Assembly: GCF_030732845.1 (NCBI RefSeq)
Contig: NZ_JASHKA010000002.1
Span: 310,001 to 374,000 of the forward strand
Direction of reading: 5' to 3'
DNA length: 64,000 nucleotides
Origin: Roseibium sp. MMSF_3544
GTDB lineage: Bacteria; Pseudomonadota; Alphaproteobacteria; Rhizobiales; Stappiaceae
Translations under genes and position numbers: made by a program
Shown here: piece after piece, positions 42,296 through 50,439 of the stretch
Position numbering within the stretch: the stretch's first letter is position 1
Layout of the letters: every line of letters begins with the position of its first letter
Notes under the pieces: model-generated
What the model was told of the DNA's origin: nothing
The model's input: only the letters and a program-made list of their open reading frames with translations
The model's database searches: none

Positions 42296-43909
42296 ATGCG
42301 AAAAACCTACGGAACCGACTCTATTGATGATTTGGTCACGGCCACACGCTTCGGCAGACTGAGCCGAAGGGATTTTCTTCGGACGGCTGCGGCATTCGGC
42401 TTGGGAACGGCCGCTGCTTCGAGTTTGCTAGGCGTCAGTGCTGCGAAGGCGGCACCCAAGCGCGGTGGAACTTTTCGCTGGGGTATTCATGACGGCAATA
42501 CGTCCGACACCCACGATCCAGCGACCTACACGACGCGCCAGATGATCCACCTCGCACACCAGCACCGCAGTTATCTGACGCTGATCGAGCCTGACAATTC
42601 ACTCGGACCGGATATCGCCGTCGAATGGTCGGCAAATCAGGATGCGACGGTCTGGACATTCAAGTTGAACAATCGGGCGAAGTTTCACAGCGGCAAGTCC
42701 GTCACGTCGGCCGATGTCATTGCGTCCATGAACCATCATCGGGGTGAAGAAACGACGTCTGCGGCAAAGGCTTTGCTTGCGAGTGTCAAAAGCATCGCTG
42801 CAGATGGTGATCACGTCGTCGTTTTCGAGATGGAGTCAGGTAATGCCGACCTGCCATGGCTTATGACGGACTATCACCTGCCAATCCTGCCAGCAAACGA
42901 GGATGGATCAGCCAACTGGCAATCTGGTGACGGCAGTGGTCCATACAAGATTATCGACGGTGAGTTCGGCGTGTCCTGGAACCTTGTGCGCCACGAGGAC
43001 TGGCATTTGGAAGGCGCTTACTTCGATGAACTCAGGATTGTCATTCTTAATGATCCGAATGCCCGGCAATCAGCATTGATTACTGGCGATGTCGATGCGA
43101 TTTCGCTGGTCGACCTCAAGACGTTGTCCCTTCTTGAGCGTCATCCTGGCATACAGATTGACAACGTTGCCTCCGGTGGCGCCATCACGATGCCGATGAG
43201 AAGCAACGAAGCACCGTTCGACGATGTAAACGTTCGAAACGCGTTCAAGCTCGCAATCGACCGGAACGAAATCATTGAAAAGATAGCGTTCGGAACGGCG
43301 ACGATCGGTAACGACTTTCACTTGTCACCAGTGCAGCCCTTTTGGCCGGACGGGTTGCCGCAGCGCGAATATGATCCTGATCAGGCAAAGTCGCTTCTGC
43401 GCAAGGTCGGCATGGAGGGGTTGACGGTCAATCTGTCCGCTGCCGACAGCGCTTTCGCCGGTGCGGTGGATATGTGCACTCTTTATGCCGAACAGGCAAA
43501 GCGTGCAGGCATTGACATCAACGTCGTACGTGAACCCAACGATGGTTACTACTCAGATGTCTGGATGAAACGCCCGTTCCTGGTCGCATCCTGGGGCGCG
43601 CGCCCGACGCCGGATGTGATGTTTACGCTTGCCTACAAAGACGATGCGGCATGGAACGAAAGCTTTTGGCAAAACGAACGGTTCAACCAACTTCTACTGC
43701 AGGCAAAGTCTGAGTTAAACAACGAAATCAGGGCTGAAATCTATCGCGAGATGTGTGTGATCATGCGCGACGACGGCGGCACAGTGATCCCGATGTTCAA
43801 CAACTTCGTCTATGCGCGTGGTGCCAACGTGGCGCATAGTGGCAACCTTGCTGCCAGTTGGGAATGCGACGGCGCACGCGCGCCAAGCCGCTGGTGGTTT
43901 GAAGCATAA
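42296..43909 (+). CDS. ABC-type peptide/opine solute-binding protein (SBP_bac_5), Tat-exported
   Basis: A 537-residue extracytoplasmic binding protein of the DppA/OppA family. The N-terminus has a twin-arginine motif (LSRRDFLRTAAAFGLG) within about the first 50 residues, so it is exported folded. Family landmarks are RGGTFRWGIHDGNTSDTHDPATY and a VWTFKLNNRAKFHSGKSVTSADVI stretch. GGAGAG precedes the ATG. No permease or ATPase genes are nearby, which is unusual, so it must borrow a transporter encoded elsewhere or have a different partner. It heads the operon of paralogous ectoine-type enzymes. Confidence 0.88.
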   Translation: MRKTYGTDSIDDLVTATRFGRLSRRDFLRTAAAFGLGTAAASSLLGVSAAKAAPKRGGTFRWGIHDGNTSDTHDPATYTTRQMIHLAHQHRSYLTLIEPDNSLGPDIAVEWSANQDATVWTFKLNNRAKFHSGKSVTSADVIASMNHHRGEETTSAAKALLASVKSIAADGDHVVVFEMESGNADLPWLMTDYHLPILPANEDGSANWQSGDGSGPYKIIDGEFGVSWNLVRHEDWHLEGAYFDELRIVILNDPNARQSALITGDVDAISLVDLKTLSLLERHPGIQIDNVASGGAITMPMRSNEAPFDDVNVRNAFKLAIDRNEIIEKIAFGTATIGNDFHLSPVQPFWPDGLPQREYDPDQAKSLLRKVGMEGLTVNLSAADSAFAGAVDMCTLYAEQAKRAGIDINVVREPNDGYYSDVWMKRPFLVASWGARPTPDVMFTLAYKDDAAWNESFWQNERFNQLLLQAKSELNNEIRAEIYREMCVIMRDDGGTVIPMFNNFVYARGANVAHSGNLAASWECDGARAPSRWWFEA

Positions 43910-43931
43910 CGCTCCCGAGCCGGAGGTTGTG

Positions 43932-44723
43932 ATGTCCAACCATGGCTTACCGATGGAAGGCGAACGGTCCAGCTTCTCTTCGAGACGCTGGGACGTTCGC
44001 TACGACCAGGGTCGCAACCATCGTGCTAAAATCGGGTTTATTTTGATCCCGAACGAACAGACCATCGAGGGCGACATGATCGAATGGGCCCCTGATGGTG
44101 TTGGCGTCTATTTTTCAAGAGCAGTCATGCCGCACGAAATCTCGACGGAAAGCCTGTCTCAATGCAGAGCAACGCTTGCAGATTCTGCGCGGCGCATTCT
44201 GCCGGACGACGGCTTGGACGTGGTTTGTTTCGCGTGCACATCCGGCTCGGTCGCAATTGGAGAAGAAAAGACGCTACAAGAGCTGAATAAAGCCCAACCC
44301 GGCGCGAAAGCAACGTCGCTCGTGTCAGGCGTCCGAAGAGCGCTGAACGCAGTCGATGCCCGAAAGATAGCGGTAGGTACACCTTACCTGGACGAGCTGA
44401 ACCGCAATATGGCGGCCTACTTCGAAGGTCAAGGATTTGAGGTCGCCAATCTGCAGGGCCTCAACCTGCAATACGATCGTGACATGATCCGTGTTGCGCC
44501 TGATTATCTGGTTGAATTCGCAAAGGCGGTCGACGTTCCGGAGGCTGACACGTTCGTGATGAGTTGCGGCGCATTGCGCACAATTGAAGTTGTCGACGAA
44601 ATCGAGCAGGCATTGGCAAAACCGGTGATTGCCAGCAACCAGGCCATGCTTTGGGATTGTTTGCGGCTTGCAGGAATTGACGACAAATTGCCCGGCCTCG
44701 GAATCCTGTTTCGGGACCACTGA
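43932..44723 (+). CDS. Maleate isomerase/Asp-Glu racemase family protein, EutA paralogue
   Basis: A 263-residue protein with the arylmalonate decarboxylase/maleate isomerase fold. The paired active-site cysteines are in VVCFACTSGSVAIG and FVMSCGALRTIE. GGAGG lies five bases before the ATG. It resembles the EutA protein at 35839 in layout, but its longer N-terminus (RRWDVRYDQGRNHRAKIGFILIPNEQTIE) is closer to true maleate isomerases. It lies between the orphan binding protein and two creatinase-like genes. It could racemise an amino acid, isomerise a dicarboxylate or decarboxylate a malonate; I cannot choose. Confidence 0.78.
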   Translation: MSNHGLPMEGERSSFSSRRWDVRYDQGRNHRAKIGFILIPNEQTIEGDMIEWAPDGVGVYFSRAVMPHEISTESLSQCRATLADSARRILPDDGLDVVCFACTSGSVAIGEEKTLQELNKAQPGAKATSLVSGVRRALNAVDARKIAVGTPYLDELNRNMAAYFEGQGFEVANLQGLNLQYDRDMIRVAPDYLVEFAKAVDVPEADTFVMSCGALRTIEVVDEIEQALAKPVIASNQAMLWDCLRLAGIDDKLPGLGILFRDH

Positions 44724-44845
44724 CCGCCGGCCCCGTTTTTGAGCCGGTGATCTCATCGCTGTGACTGATGCGTCGCAGTCTCTCCAGTTATATGCGAATT
44801 TCGCGAACTCCAGTGCAACACGAGCGGGCGAAAAGGGACTTCTGA

Positions 44846-46003
44846 ATGCTAGAGCATGCAAAACGGAAAACATCGGAACTTCAGCAGCGCATGCGCGATG
44901 AGAAGATCGGTTTTGCCGTCTTTACAGACGAGAGCTCTATCGCCTATCTCGCCGGTTTCTGGGGATATCTCGGCATCGAGTTCGGGCGGCCAACACTGCT
45001 TGTTGTTCATGCTGACGGTCCTCCAACTGTCATCACGCCTCTGATGGAAAGCGAGATGGTGGCAGAGATGACCTGGGTTGAGGACATCAGGGTCTGGGAA
45101 GATATCGGTCAACGCACATGGGGACGCGCATTGGCAGAAACGCTGGGTGATAAACCGCGCGAAGTCTGGATTGAAAAGAACTCCATTCCAGCGATCGTTC
45201 GCAATTACCTGGATGAGACCTATCCCGGTGTTCCGCTGAAGGATATCTCCTCGCTATTGGGCGAGATGCGCATGATCAAGACAGACTTTGAAATAGGCGT
45301 CATGACGGAAGCGGGCCAGATCGCGGCCGCCATGATGGCGGCCGCCCACGAGTCGTTGAGCGAGGGAGCGCTAGAGTATGAATCCGCGATCGCCGTTATT
45401 GAGGCCGGTTCACGGAAAGCGGCCGGGTTCCTGACAGACACCGGATGGGACCGTTTTGTCTCGCCGATGATCCACAATCTACAGATATTGCAGAGCGGGG
45501 CGGAGACATCGATGGTGCACCGGCGCGCTGGCGTCCGGGCCTATCGTAAGTTCGACCCTGTCTACTTCTGCTTCTGCAACATGGCGCAATTCAAGCAATA
45601 CAAGTTGGGCTTTGACCGCATGTTTCACATCGGTGACGTCACCGACCAGGCGCGTGATGTGCAGGAGGCCGCCATTGCGGCTCAACAGGCGGCTATTGCC
45701 GCGATCCGGCCTGGCATAACGGCTGAAGACGTCGCTGCAGCCGCCAACGAGATTTACCGCGAGCGCGGCTACGAGACGGGTTACCGCACAGGCCGGTCCA
45801 TCGGAGTTGCCTATCTCGAAGCACCTGAACTGAAAGAGGGGGACAAGACCGTCCTCAAGCCCGGCATGACCTTCGCAGTGGATGGCGGTATTTCGGTTGA
45901 TGGTGTCACGGCGGGCCGCATAGGTGACTCGATTGTCGTTACTGCAACAGGATCTGACTATATCACCGACTATCCCCGCCAGATTCTTTTGAGCAAACAT
46001 TGA
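44846..46003 (+). CDS. Creatinase/M24-fold hydrolase, first copy
   Basis: A 385-residue protein of the creatinase/prolidase fold: N-terminal domain (residues about 1-130), catalytic pita-bread domain after about 145. Where metallopeptidases carry D-x10-D, this protein reads DPVYFCFCNMAQFKQYKLGFDRMFHIG, without the usual second-ligand context, so a metal-dependent peptidase is unlikely. Creatinase and ectoine hydrolase are metal-free hydrolases of this fold acting on C-N bonds of small molecules. AAGGGA precedes the ATG. The substrate is unknown. Confidence 0.78.
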   Translation: MLEHAKRKTSELQQRMRDEKIGFAVFTDESSIAYLAGFWGYLGIEFGRPTLLVVHADGPPTVITPLMESEMVAEMTWVEDIRVWEDIGQRTWGRALAETLGDKPREVWIEKNSIPAIVRNYLDETYPGVPLKDISSLLGEMRMIKTDFEIGVMTEAGQIAAAMMAAAHESLSEGALEYESAIAVIEAGSRKAAGFLTDTGWDRFVSPMIHNLQILQSGAETSMVHRRAGVRAYRKFDPVYFCFCNMAQFKQYKLGFDRMFHIGDVTDQARDVQEAAIAAQQAAIAAIRPGITAEDVAAAANEIYRERGYETGYRTGRSIGVAYLEAPELKEGDKTVLKPGMTFAVDGGISVDGVTAGRIGDSIVVTATGSDYITDYPRQILLSKH

Positions 46004-46056
46004 CACTCATTCGCTCTCGAGCAGTCGACGAGGCGAAAAACCAGGACGCTTGAACC

Positions 46057-47208
46057 ATGCCCGATACCAAACCGTTTCCGGCAACCGAGCTCGCGCAACG
46101 CGTCGAACGTGTCAGTGCGGCACTGTCGCACCACAACCTTGACGGAATCCTGGTATCTGTTCCCGAAAGCATTTACTGGCTGACCGGTCTGGACCACTGG
46201 GGTTTCTTTGCCGCGCATGTGCTCGTAGTTAACCGGAACGGCGAAATGGCACTGTGCTGTCGCGCCATGGAAAAGATCACGGTCGAAAATCAGGTTCAAA
46301 ACGCGCGCTTCTACGGTCATCAGGATCATGAAGAACTGTCCGACTTCGTCCTGAAAGCCATCGAAGATCTCGGGTTGAAGGGAGGTCAACTCGGAATCGA
46401 AAAACGCAGCCTCTTTCTGACCCCGCGACATGCTGAACTTATCCAAGAAGGTGATGCGAACTGGGTCGATGCGTCCGGCATCGTTGACGATCTGCGGCAA
46501 GTCAAGTCGGCGCTTGAAATGGAATTCACCCGAAAAGCCGCCCGTGCCGCAGATCTTGGGACTTTGGCGGCGATCGAGGCGGTGCGCGACGGGGCCAGTG
46601 ACTACGAGATCGCGGCGGCCTACCACAACAGGATGATACTGGAGGGCAGCGAATATCCGGGATTTGGTCCGTTCATCCGACCAACCACACGATTGGGAGA
46701 GGAGCACACAACCTGGCGAGGCGACGTCTTCCGAAACGGTGATGCCGTCTTTCTGGAAACCTGTGCCGCTTACCGCAAGTATCAGGCGCCGATGGGTCGT
46801 CTTGTCTATGTGGGCGGCGCACCGGAAGGTGCCGAAAAGTCATCCGAGCTGGCAATAGAGGGCATGAGGGCAATTTGTGCGGCACTGAAACCGGGTGCCA
46901 GGGCGGGCGACGCCTATGATGCCTGGCGGGCGGTTGCGGCCAGCGCTGGCCTTCATGACTACCATCGCCATCATTGCGGCTACATGGTCGGCATTGGATT
47001 TCCGCCGAGCTGGACCGGCGGGTCGATGGTGACATCGCTGTTTCCGAAGTCCGAACGCAAACTGGAGACCGGCATGGTGTTTCATGCGCACAGTTGGTTC
47101 ACCAATACCGGTGTTGTCGACTATTTCATCTCCAACACCGTTCTGCTCACGGAAGATGGTGCGGAAATCCTGACCGGCCAGACACCGGAGACCCTCAATG
47201 TCAGATGA
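46057..47208 (+). CDS. Creatinase/M24-fold hydrolase, second copy (DoeA-like)
   Basis: A 383-residue creatinase-fold protein closer to DoeA than its neighbour: SIYWLTGLDHWGFFAAHVLVV parallels NMAWLTGYDGWSFYVHQAVLL of the ectoine hydrolase, and AVFLETCAAYRKYQAPMGRLVYVG parallels FFEVAGAYHRYQCPLSRTLFLG. The two aspartate metal ligands of M24 peptidases are missing. It may therefore open a ring or cleave an amide/amidine in an ectoine-like molecule. It begins 53 bases after the first copy. Confidence 0.8.
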   Translation: MPDTKPFPATELAQRVERVSAALSHHNLDGILVSVPESIYWLTGLDHWGFFAAHVLVVNRNGEMALCCRAMEKITVENQVQNARFYGHQDHEELSDFVLKAIEDLGLKGGQLGIEKRSLFLTPRHAELIQEGDANWVDASGIVDDLRQVKSALEMEFTRKAARAADLGTLAAIEAVRDGASDYEIAAAYHNRMILEGSEYPGFGPFIRPTTRLGEEHTTWRGDVFRNGDAVFLETCAAYRKYQAPMGRLVYVGGAPEGAEKSSELAIEGMRAICAALKPGARAGDAYDAWRAVAASAGLHDYHRHHCGYMVGIGFPPSWTGGSMVTSLFPKSERKLETGMVFHAHSWFTNTGVVDYFISNTVLLTEDGAEILTGQTPETLNVR

Positions 47209-47244
47209 ACGCCCATCAGACATCGTGAAAAGAGGAGGCGGCGA

Positions 47245-47448
47245 TTGAAACCGCTTACCAGATCAACCCTGGAAGGGATTTGCAGCCAGATGGCCAGCCA
47301 TGACTGGTCTCAGGCTGAACTTGACGAATTGGTCGACCCGAGACTGGGCATCATCACCGGTTTCCAGGATCTTCTCGATGAACTCGAGACATTGAGGAAG
47401 ATCGATCTTGGAACGACTGCGCCAGCGTTGGGGGTACAAAAAAGATAA
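47245..47448 (+). CDS. Small AtzG/GatC-like putative amidase subunit
   Basis: A 67-residue protein starting at a TTG with GAGGAGG six bases upstream, a strong translation signal. It ends in LDELETLRKIDLGTTAPALGVQKR, similar to the C-terminus of AtzG/GatC-like small proteins (LRxLDLGDTxPA) that wrap around amidase-signature partners. It lies four bases upstream of an amidase gene, exactly the AtzG-AtzE arrangement. I infer that it stabilises that amidase. Similarity is by short motif and position only. Confidence 0.65.
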   Translation: MKPLTRSTLEGICSQMASHDWSQAELDELVDPRLGIITGFQDLLDELETLRKIDLGTTAPALGVQKR

Positions 47449-47452
47449 CGGG

Positions 47453-48859
47453 ATGACAACGGAAATCGCATTTGCAGATATCCGGTCACTGAGGGGGCTG
47501 ATCAGGGCGGACAGGATCACGCCGGGAGAACTCGTTTCCGTCTTCGCTGAACGCATTGCCGCGCATAATGCCGTTTCCCGCGCATTCATAACCCAGACAC
47601 CACAAGAGGCGGCCCGCAGCGCTGCTGCTCTGACAAAAGAAGACATCTTGCGGTCTCCGGTGGCGGGCATTCCTTATGCCAGCAAGGACCTGTTCGATGT
47701 CGAAGGTGTCAGGACGACTGCGGGATCACGTGTCTTCCACGACCGGATTGCGACCGAAGATGCGTTTGTGATCGCCCGCCTGCGCAGCGCTGGTGCCTTG
47801 AGCATGGGCAAAACCAATCTCCACGAATTCGCCTATGGCGCGACCGGAGAAAACGAGGTCTATGGGACGTGTGTCAACGCTTACGATCCGACTCGTCTGG
47901 CAGGCGGGTCGTCAAGCGGATCCGCGGCGGCGGTCGCGTTCGGCCTTGTTCCGGCGGCACTGGGAACGGATACCGGCGGCTCCGTGCGTGCCCCGGCGGC
48001 GCTGAACGGCCTCGTTGGCCTGAAGCCGACTATAGGATGTGTGCCGACGCATGGCGTCGTGCCCTATTGCTGGACGCTCGATCATGTCGGCATCCTGACG
48101 AGAACGGTTGCCGACTGCGCCGACATTCTGGGCCTCGTTGCCAGATACGACTCCAGAGACCCGGCCTCCGTCAAGCTGCCGAAGGAAGACTATTCAGAAA
48201 GTCTCGGAGAGGACATTTCCGGGGTGAGAATCGGAATACCGTCCAATTTCTTCTTTGAGAGATCTGACCCTCAGATTCTATCAGCGCTCGAACGGGTAAA
48301 GGATCATCTTGCGGAAAAGGGTGCTAGACTGGTTCCGGTAACCTTCCCCGACATGCGGCATACCCGCACGGTTTCGCTGACCGTGCAGATGCCGGAAGCG
48401 CTTAGCGCACATTCTGCCCATCTTGAGAACCGCGGGGAACTCTACAGCAAGGAATTCAGGGCAGGTCTCGCGCTCGGGCAGTGCCTCCTGGCCGAACACT
48501 ATGTGAAGGCCAAGCGTTTCATCGAGACCTACCGGCAACAGACAAACGCATTGTTTGAAGACGTCGACGTTATTCTTACGCCAGCGACACCCGAAATCGC
48601 GCAGAAGGTCGGAACGGTCAAAACCACCAGAGACGGGGTCGACGAAGCCGTCGGCAACGCTATCACACGGTTCACCACTTTCTTCAACATGACCGGTCAT
48701 CCGGCACTCACGATGCCTTGTGGCTTGCACCCGGAAGGACTACCCATCGGGCTGCAGCTCGTCGGTCGGTATTTTGATGAAAAGAGTCTGTTCCGAGTGG
48801 CTCACGAGATTGAGAAATGCGGGAAGTTTTCGATCCCATTACCTGAAGTAGACACTTGA
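47453..48859 (+). CDS. Amidase-signature hydrolase (AtzE-like)
   Basis: A 468-residue amidase with the Ser-cisSer-Lys triad: Lys78 (PYASKDLFDVEG), the GGSSSGS loop at 151-157 and nucleophile Ser177 in GTDTGGSVRAPAA. Amidase-signature enzymes hydrolyse linear or urea-type amides. Because an AtzG-like small protein precedes it, a carboxybiuret- or allophanate-type substrate is conceivable, but any small amide is possible. The ATG has a poor ribosome binding site, suggesting coupling to the small gene upstream. soxB starts one base after its stop. Confidence 0.88.
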   Translation: MTTEIAFADIRSLRGLIRADRITPGELVSVFAERIAAHNAVSRAFITQTPQEAARSAAALTKEDILRSPVAGIPYASKDLFDVEGVRTTAGSRVFHDRIATEDAFVIARLRSAGALSMGKTNLHEFAYGATGENEVYGTCVNAYDPTRLAGGSSSGSAAAVAFGLVPAALGTDTGGSVRAPAALNGLVGLKPTIGCVPTHGVVPYCWTLDHVGILTRTVADCADILGLVARYDSRDPASVKLPKEDYSESLGEDISGVRIGIPSNFFFERSDPQILSALERVKDHLAEKGARLVPVTFPDMRHTRTVSLTVQMPEALSAHSAHLENRGELYSKEFRAGLALGQCLLAEHYVKAKRFIETYRQQTNALFEDVDVILTPATPEIAQKVGTVKTTRDGVDEAVGNAITRFTTFFNMTGHPALTMPCGLHPEGLPIGLQLVGRYFDEKSLFRVAHEIEKCGKFSIPLPEVDT

Positions 48860-48860
48860 T

Positions 48861-50132
48861 ATGACGCGATTTTCAGCCTGGAATGTCTTCTGGAACGGTC
48901 TCAAGGGCCAAAAGGGATGGAGCCGTCAGTGGCGCGATCCGGAACCGAAGCCGCACTATGACATCGTTATTGTCGGCGGAGGATTGCACGGTCTTGCGAC
49001 AGCCTATTACCTGGCCGCCAATCATGGCCTGAAGAACATTGCCGTTCTTGAAAAGGGCTGGCTTGGCGGCGGCAATGCCGGGCGCAACACGACGATCGTG
49101 CGCTCCAACTACGCCCGCCCGGGCAATCGTGAGTTTTATGAGCATTCACTGCGTTTGTGGGAAAACCTGAGCCACGAACTGAACTACAACGTGATGTTCT
49201 CCCAGAGGTCCCACGTTGCGCTGTTGCACAGTCCCGGTGCAATTGACGCAGCTTCGCGCAATTACAACACCATGCGCATGACCGGCACGCCCGATGCGGA
49301 AATCTGGGACCTCGAAACGCTCAAGCGCACGATACCGCATCTCAACTACGCCCCGAACGCCCGGTTCCCGATCATGGGCGCAGCCGTGCAAAAGCGTGCC
49401 GGCACGGCACGCCACGATGCGGTCGCGTGGGGATATGCAAGAGGCGCGGACCAGCGCGGTGTCGACATTCTGCAGCAATGCGAAGTTCGGGGGATCGAGC
49501 GGGAAGGTGACAGCGTCACCGCCCTTGAGACGAGCCGGGGTACAATCCGCGCAGGGAAGGTCGCCTTTGCCGTCGCCGGAAGCACGTCGCGGCTCTGGAA
49601 CATGGCTGGTCTCGGCAAGCTGCCGATTGAATCACACAAACTGCAAGCCTTCGTCTCGGAACCCTTGAAACCGCTGCTTGACCAGGTCGTGGTCTTCGGC
49701 GTCGGCGGCGGCCATTTCTACATTTCACAATCGGACAAGGGTGGAATGGTCTTCGGCGGCGACATCGACTGGTACAAATCCTATGCGCAGCGCGGCAACC
49801 TTCCGATCGTCCAGGATGTGTCGGAGGCGGCCATGTCCATTCTGCCGTGCCTCGGACGGGTGAAGCTGCTGCGGCACTGGTCGGGTCTTGTCGACATGTC
49901 GATGGACGGCACGCATTTCATCTGCAAGACGCCGCTGTCCAATCTCTACCTGAACGCCGGCTGGAACTACGGTGGCTTCAAGGCAAGCCCGGCCTCCGGC
50001 TGGTATTACGCCGACCTGATCGCCAATGACCGCCCGCATGAGCGGATCCGGAATTTCGACCTCAAGCGGTTCGAGCGGGGGCTTCAGATTGACGAACGGG
50101 GCGCAGGTCCCGACCCGAAGCTGCACGGATGA
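48861..50132 (+). CDS. soxB: Sarcosine oxidase, beta subunit
   Basis: A 423-residue DAO-family flavoprotein subunit. FAD motif VIVGGGLHGLATAYYLA at about residues 35-50, followed by VLEKGWLGGGNAGRNTTIVRSNY. The histidine in RAGTARHDAVAWGYARGAD matches the residue that covalently holds FMN in heterotetrameric sarcosine oxidase. The enzyme demethylates sarcosine or another N-methyl amino acid, passing the methyl to tetrahydrofolate or releasing formaldehyde. First of four sox genes. Confidence 0.94.
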   Translation: MTRFSAWNVFWNGLKGQKGWSRQWRDPEPKPHYDIVIVGGGLHGLATAYYLAANHGLKNIAVLEKGWLGGGNAGRNTTIVRSNYARPGNREFYEHSLRLWENLSHELNYNVMFSQRSHVALLHSPGAIDAASRNYNTMRMTGTPDAEIWDLETLKRTIPHLNYAPNARFPIMGAAVQKRAGTARHDAVAWGYARGADQRGVDILQQCEVRGIEREGDSVTALETSRGTIRAGKVAFAVAGSTSRLWNMAGLGKLPIESHKLQAFVSEPLKPLLDQVVVFGVGGGHFYISQSDKGGMVFGGDIDWYKSYAQRGNLPIVQDVSEAAMSILPCLGRVKLLRHWSGLVDMSMDGTHFICKTPLSNLYLNAGWNYGGFKASPASGWYYADLIANDRPHERIRNFDLKRFERGLQIDERGAGPDPKLHG

Positions 50133-50142
50133 GGAAAAGAAG

Positions 50143-50439
50143 ATGATCAGAATACCCTGTCCGTTCTGCGGCATGCGTGACCATAGCGAATTCACCTATG
50201 GCGGCGACGGCTCGATCGAATACCCGCCGCTCGATGCGTCCAAGGAAGAGTGGCACGACGCGGTCTTCCTCAGAGACAACATCTGCGGCGTGCAGTTTGA
50301 GACCTGGCAGCACACACATGGCTGCCGCATGTGGCTTGTCGTTGAACGCGATACGATGACCCATGAAATCCTGTCTGTCCGTCCAGCTCATCCCGGACTG
50401 GCGTCGGCTCTTGCAAACGAACAAGAGGCAGACCAATGA
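50143..50439 (+). CDS. soxD: Sarcosine oxidase, delta subunit
   Basis: A 98-residue subunit that binds zinc: CPFCGMRDHSEF near the N-terminus gives two cysteines and a histidine, and later WQHTHGCRMWLVVERDTMTHE provides the conserved histidines. SoxD stabilises the heterotetramer. GAGGAAAAGAAG precedes the ATG. It overlaps soxA by four bases. Confidence 0.93.
   Translation: MIRIPCPFCGMRDHSEFTYGGDGSIEYPPLDASKEEWHDAVFLRDNICGVQFETWQHTHGCRMWLVVERDTMTHEILSVRPAHPGLASALANEQEADQ

Noticed and set aside
44794..44807. Overlapping short palindromes GCGAA-T-TTCGC and TTCGCGAA before the first creatinase-like gene
   Set aside because: Short, GC-rich palindromes arise often by chance and the motif is not repeated elsewhere in the operon; not enough for an operator call.
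44846..47208. Calling the two M24-fold proteins Xaa-Pro dipeptidases
   Set aside because: The metal-ligand aspartates are absent where they can be checked, and the context is small-molecule catabolism.
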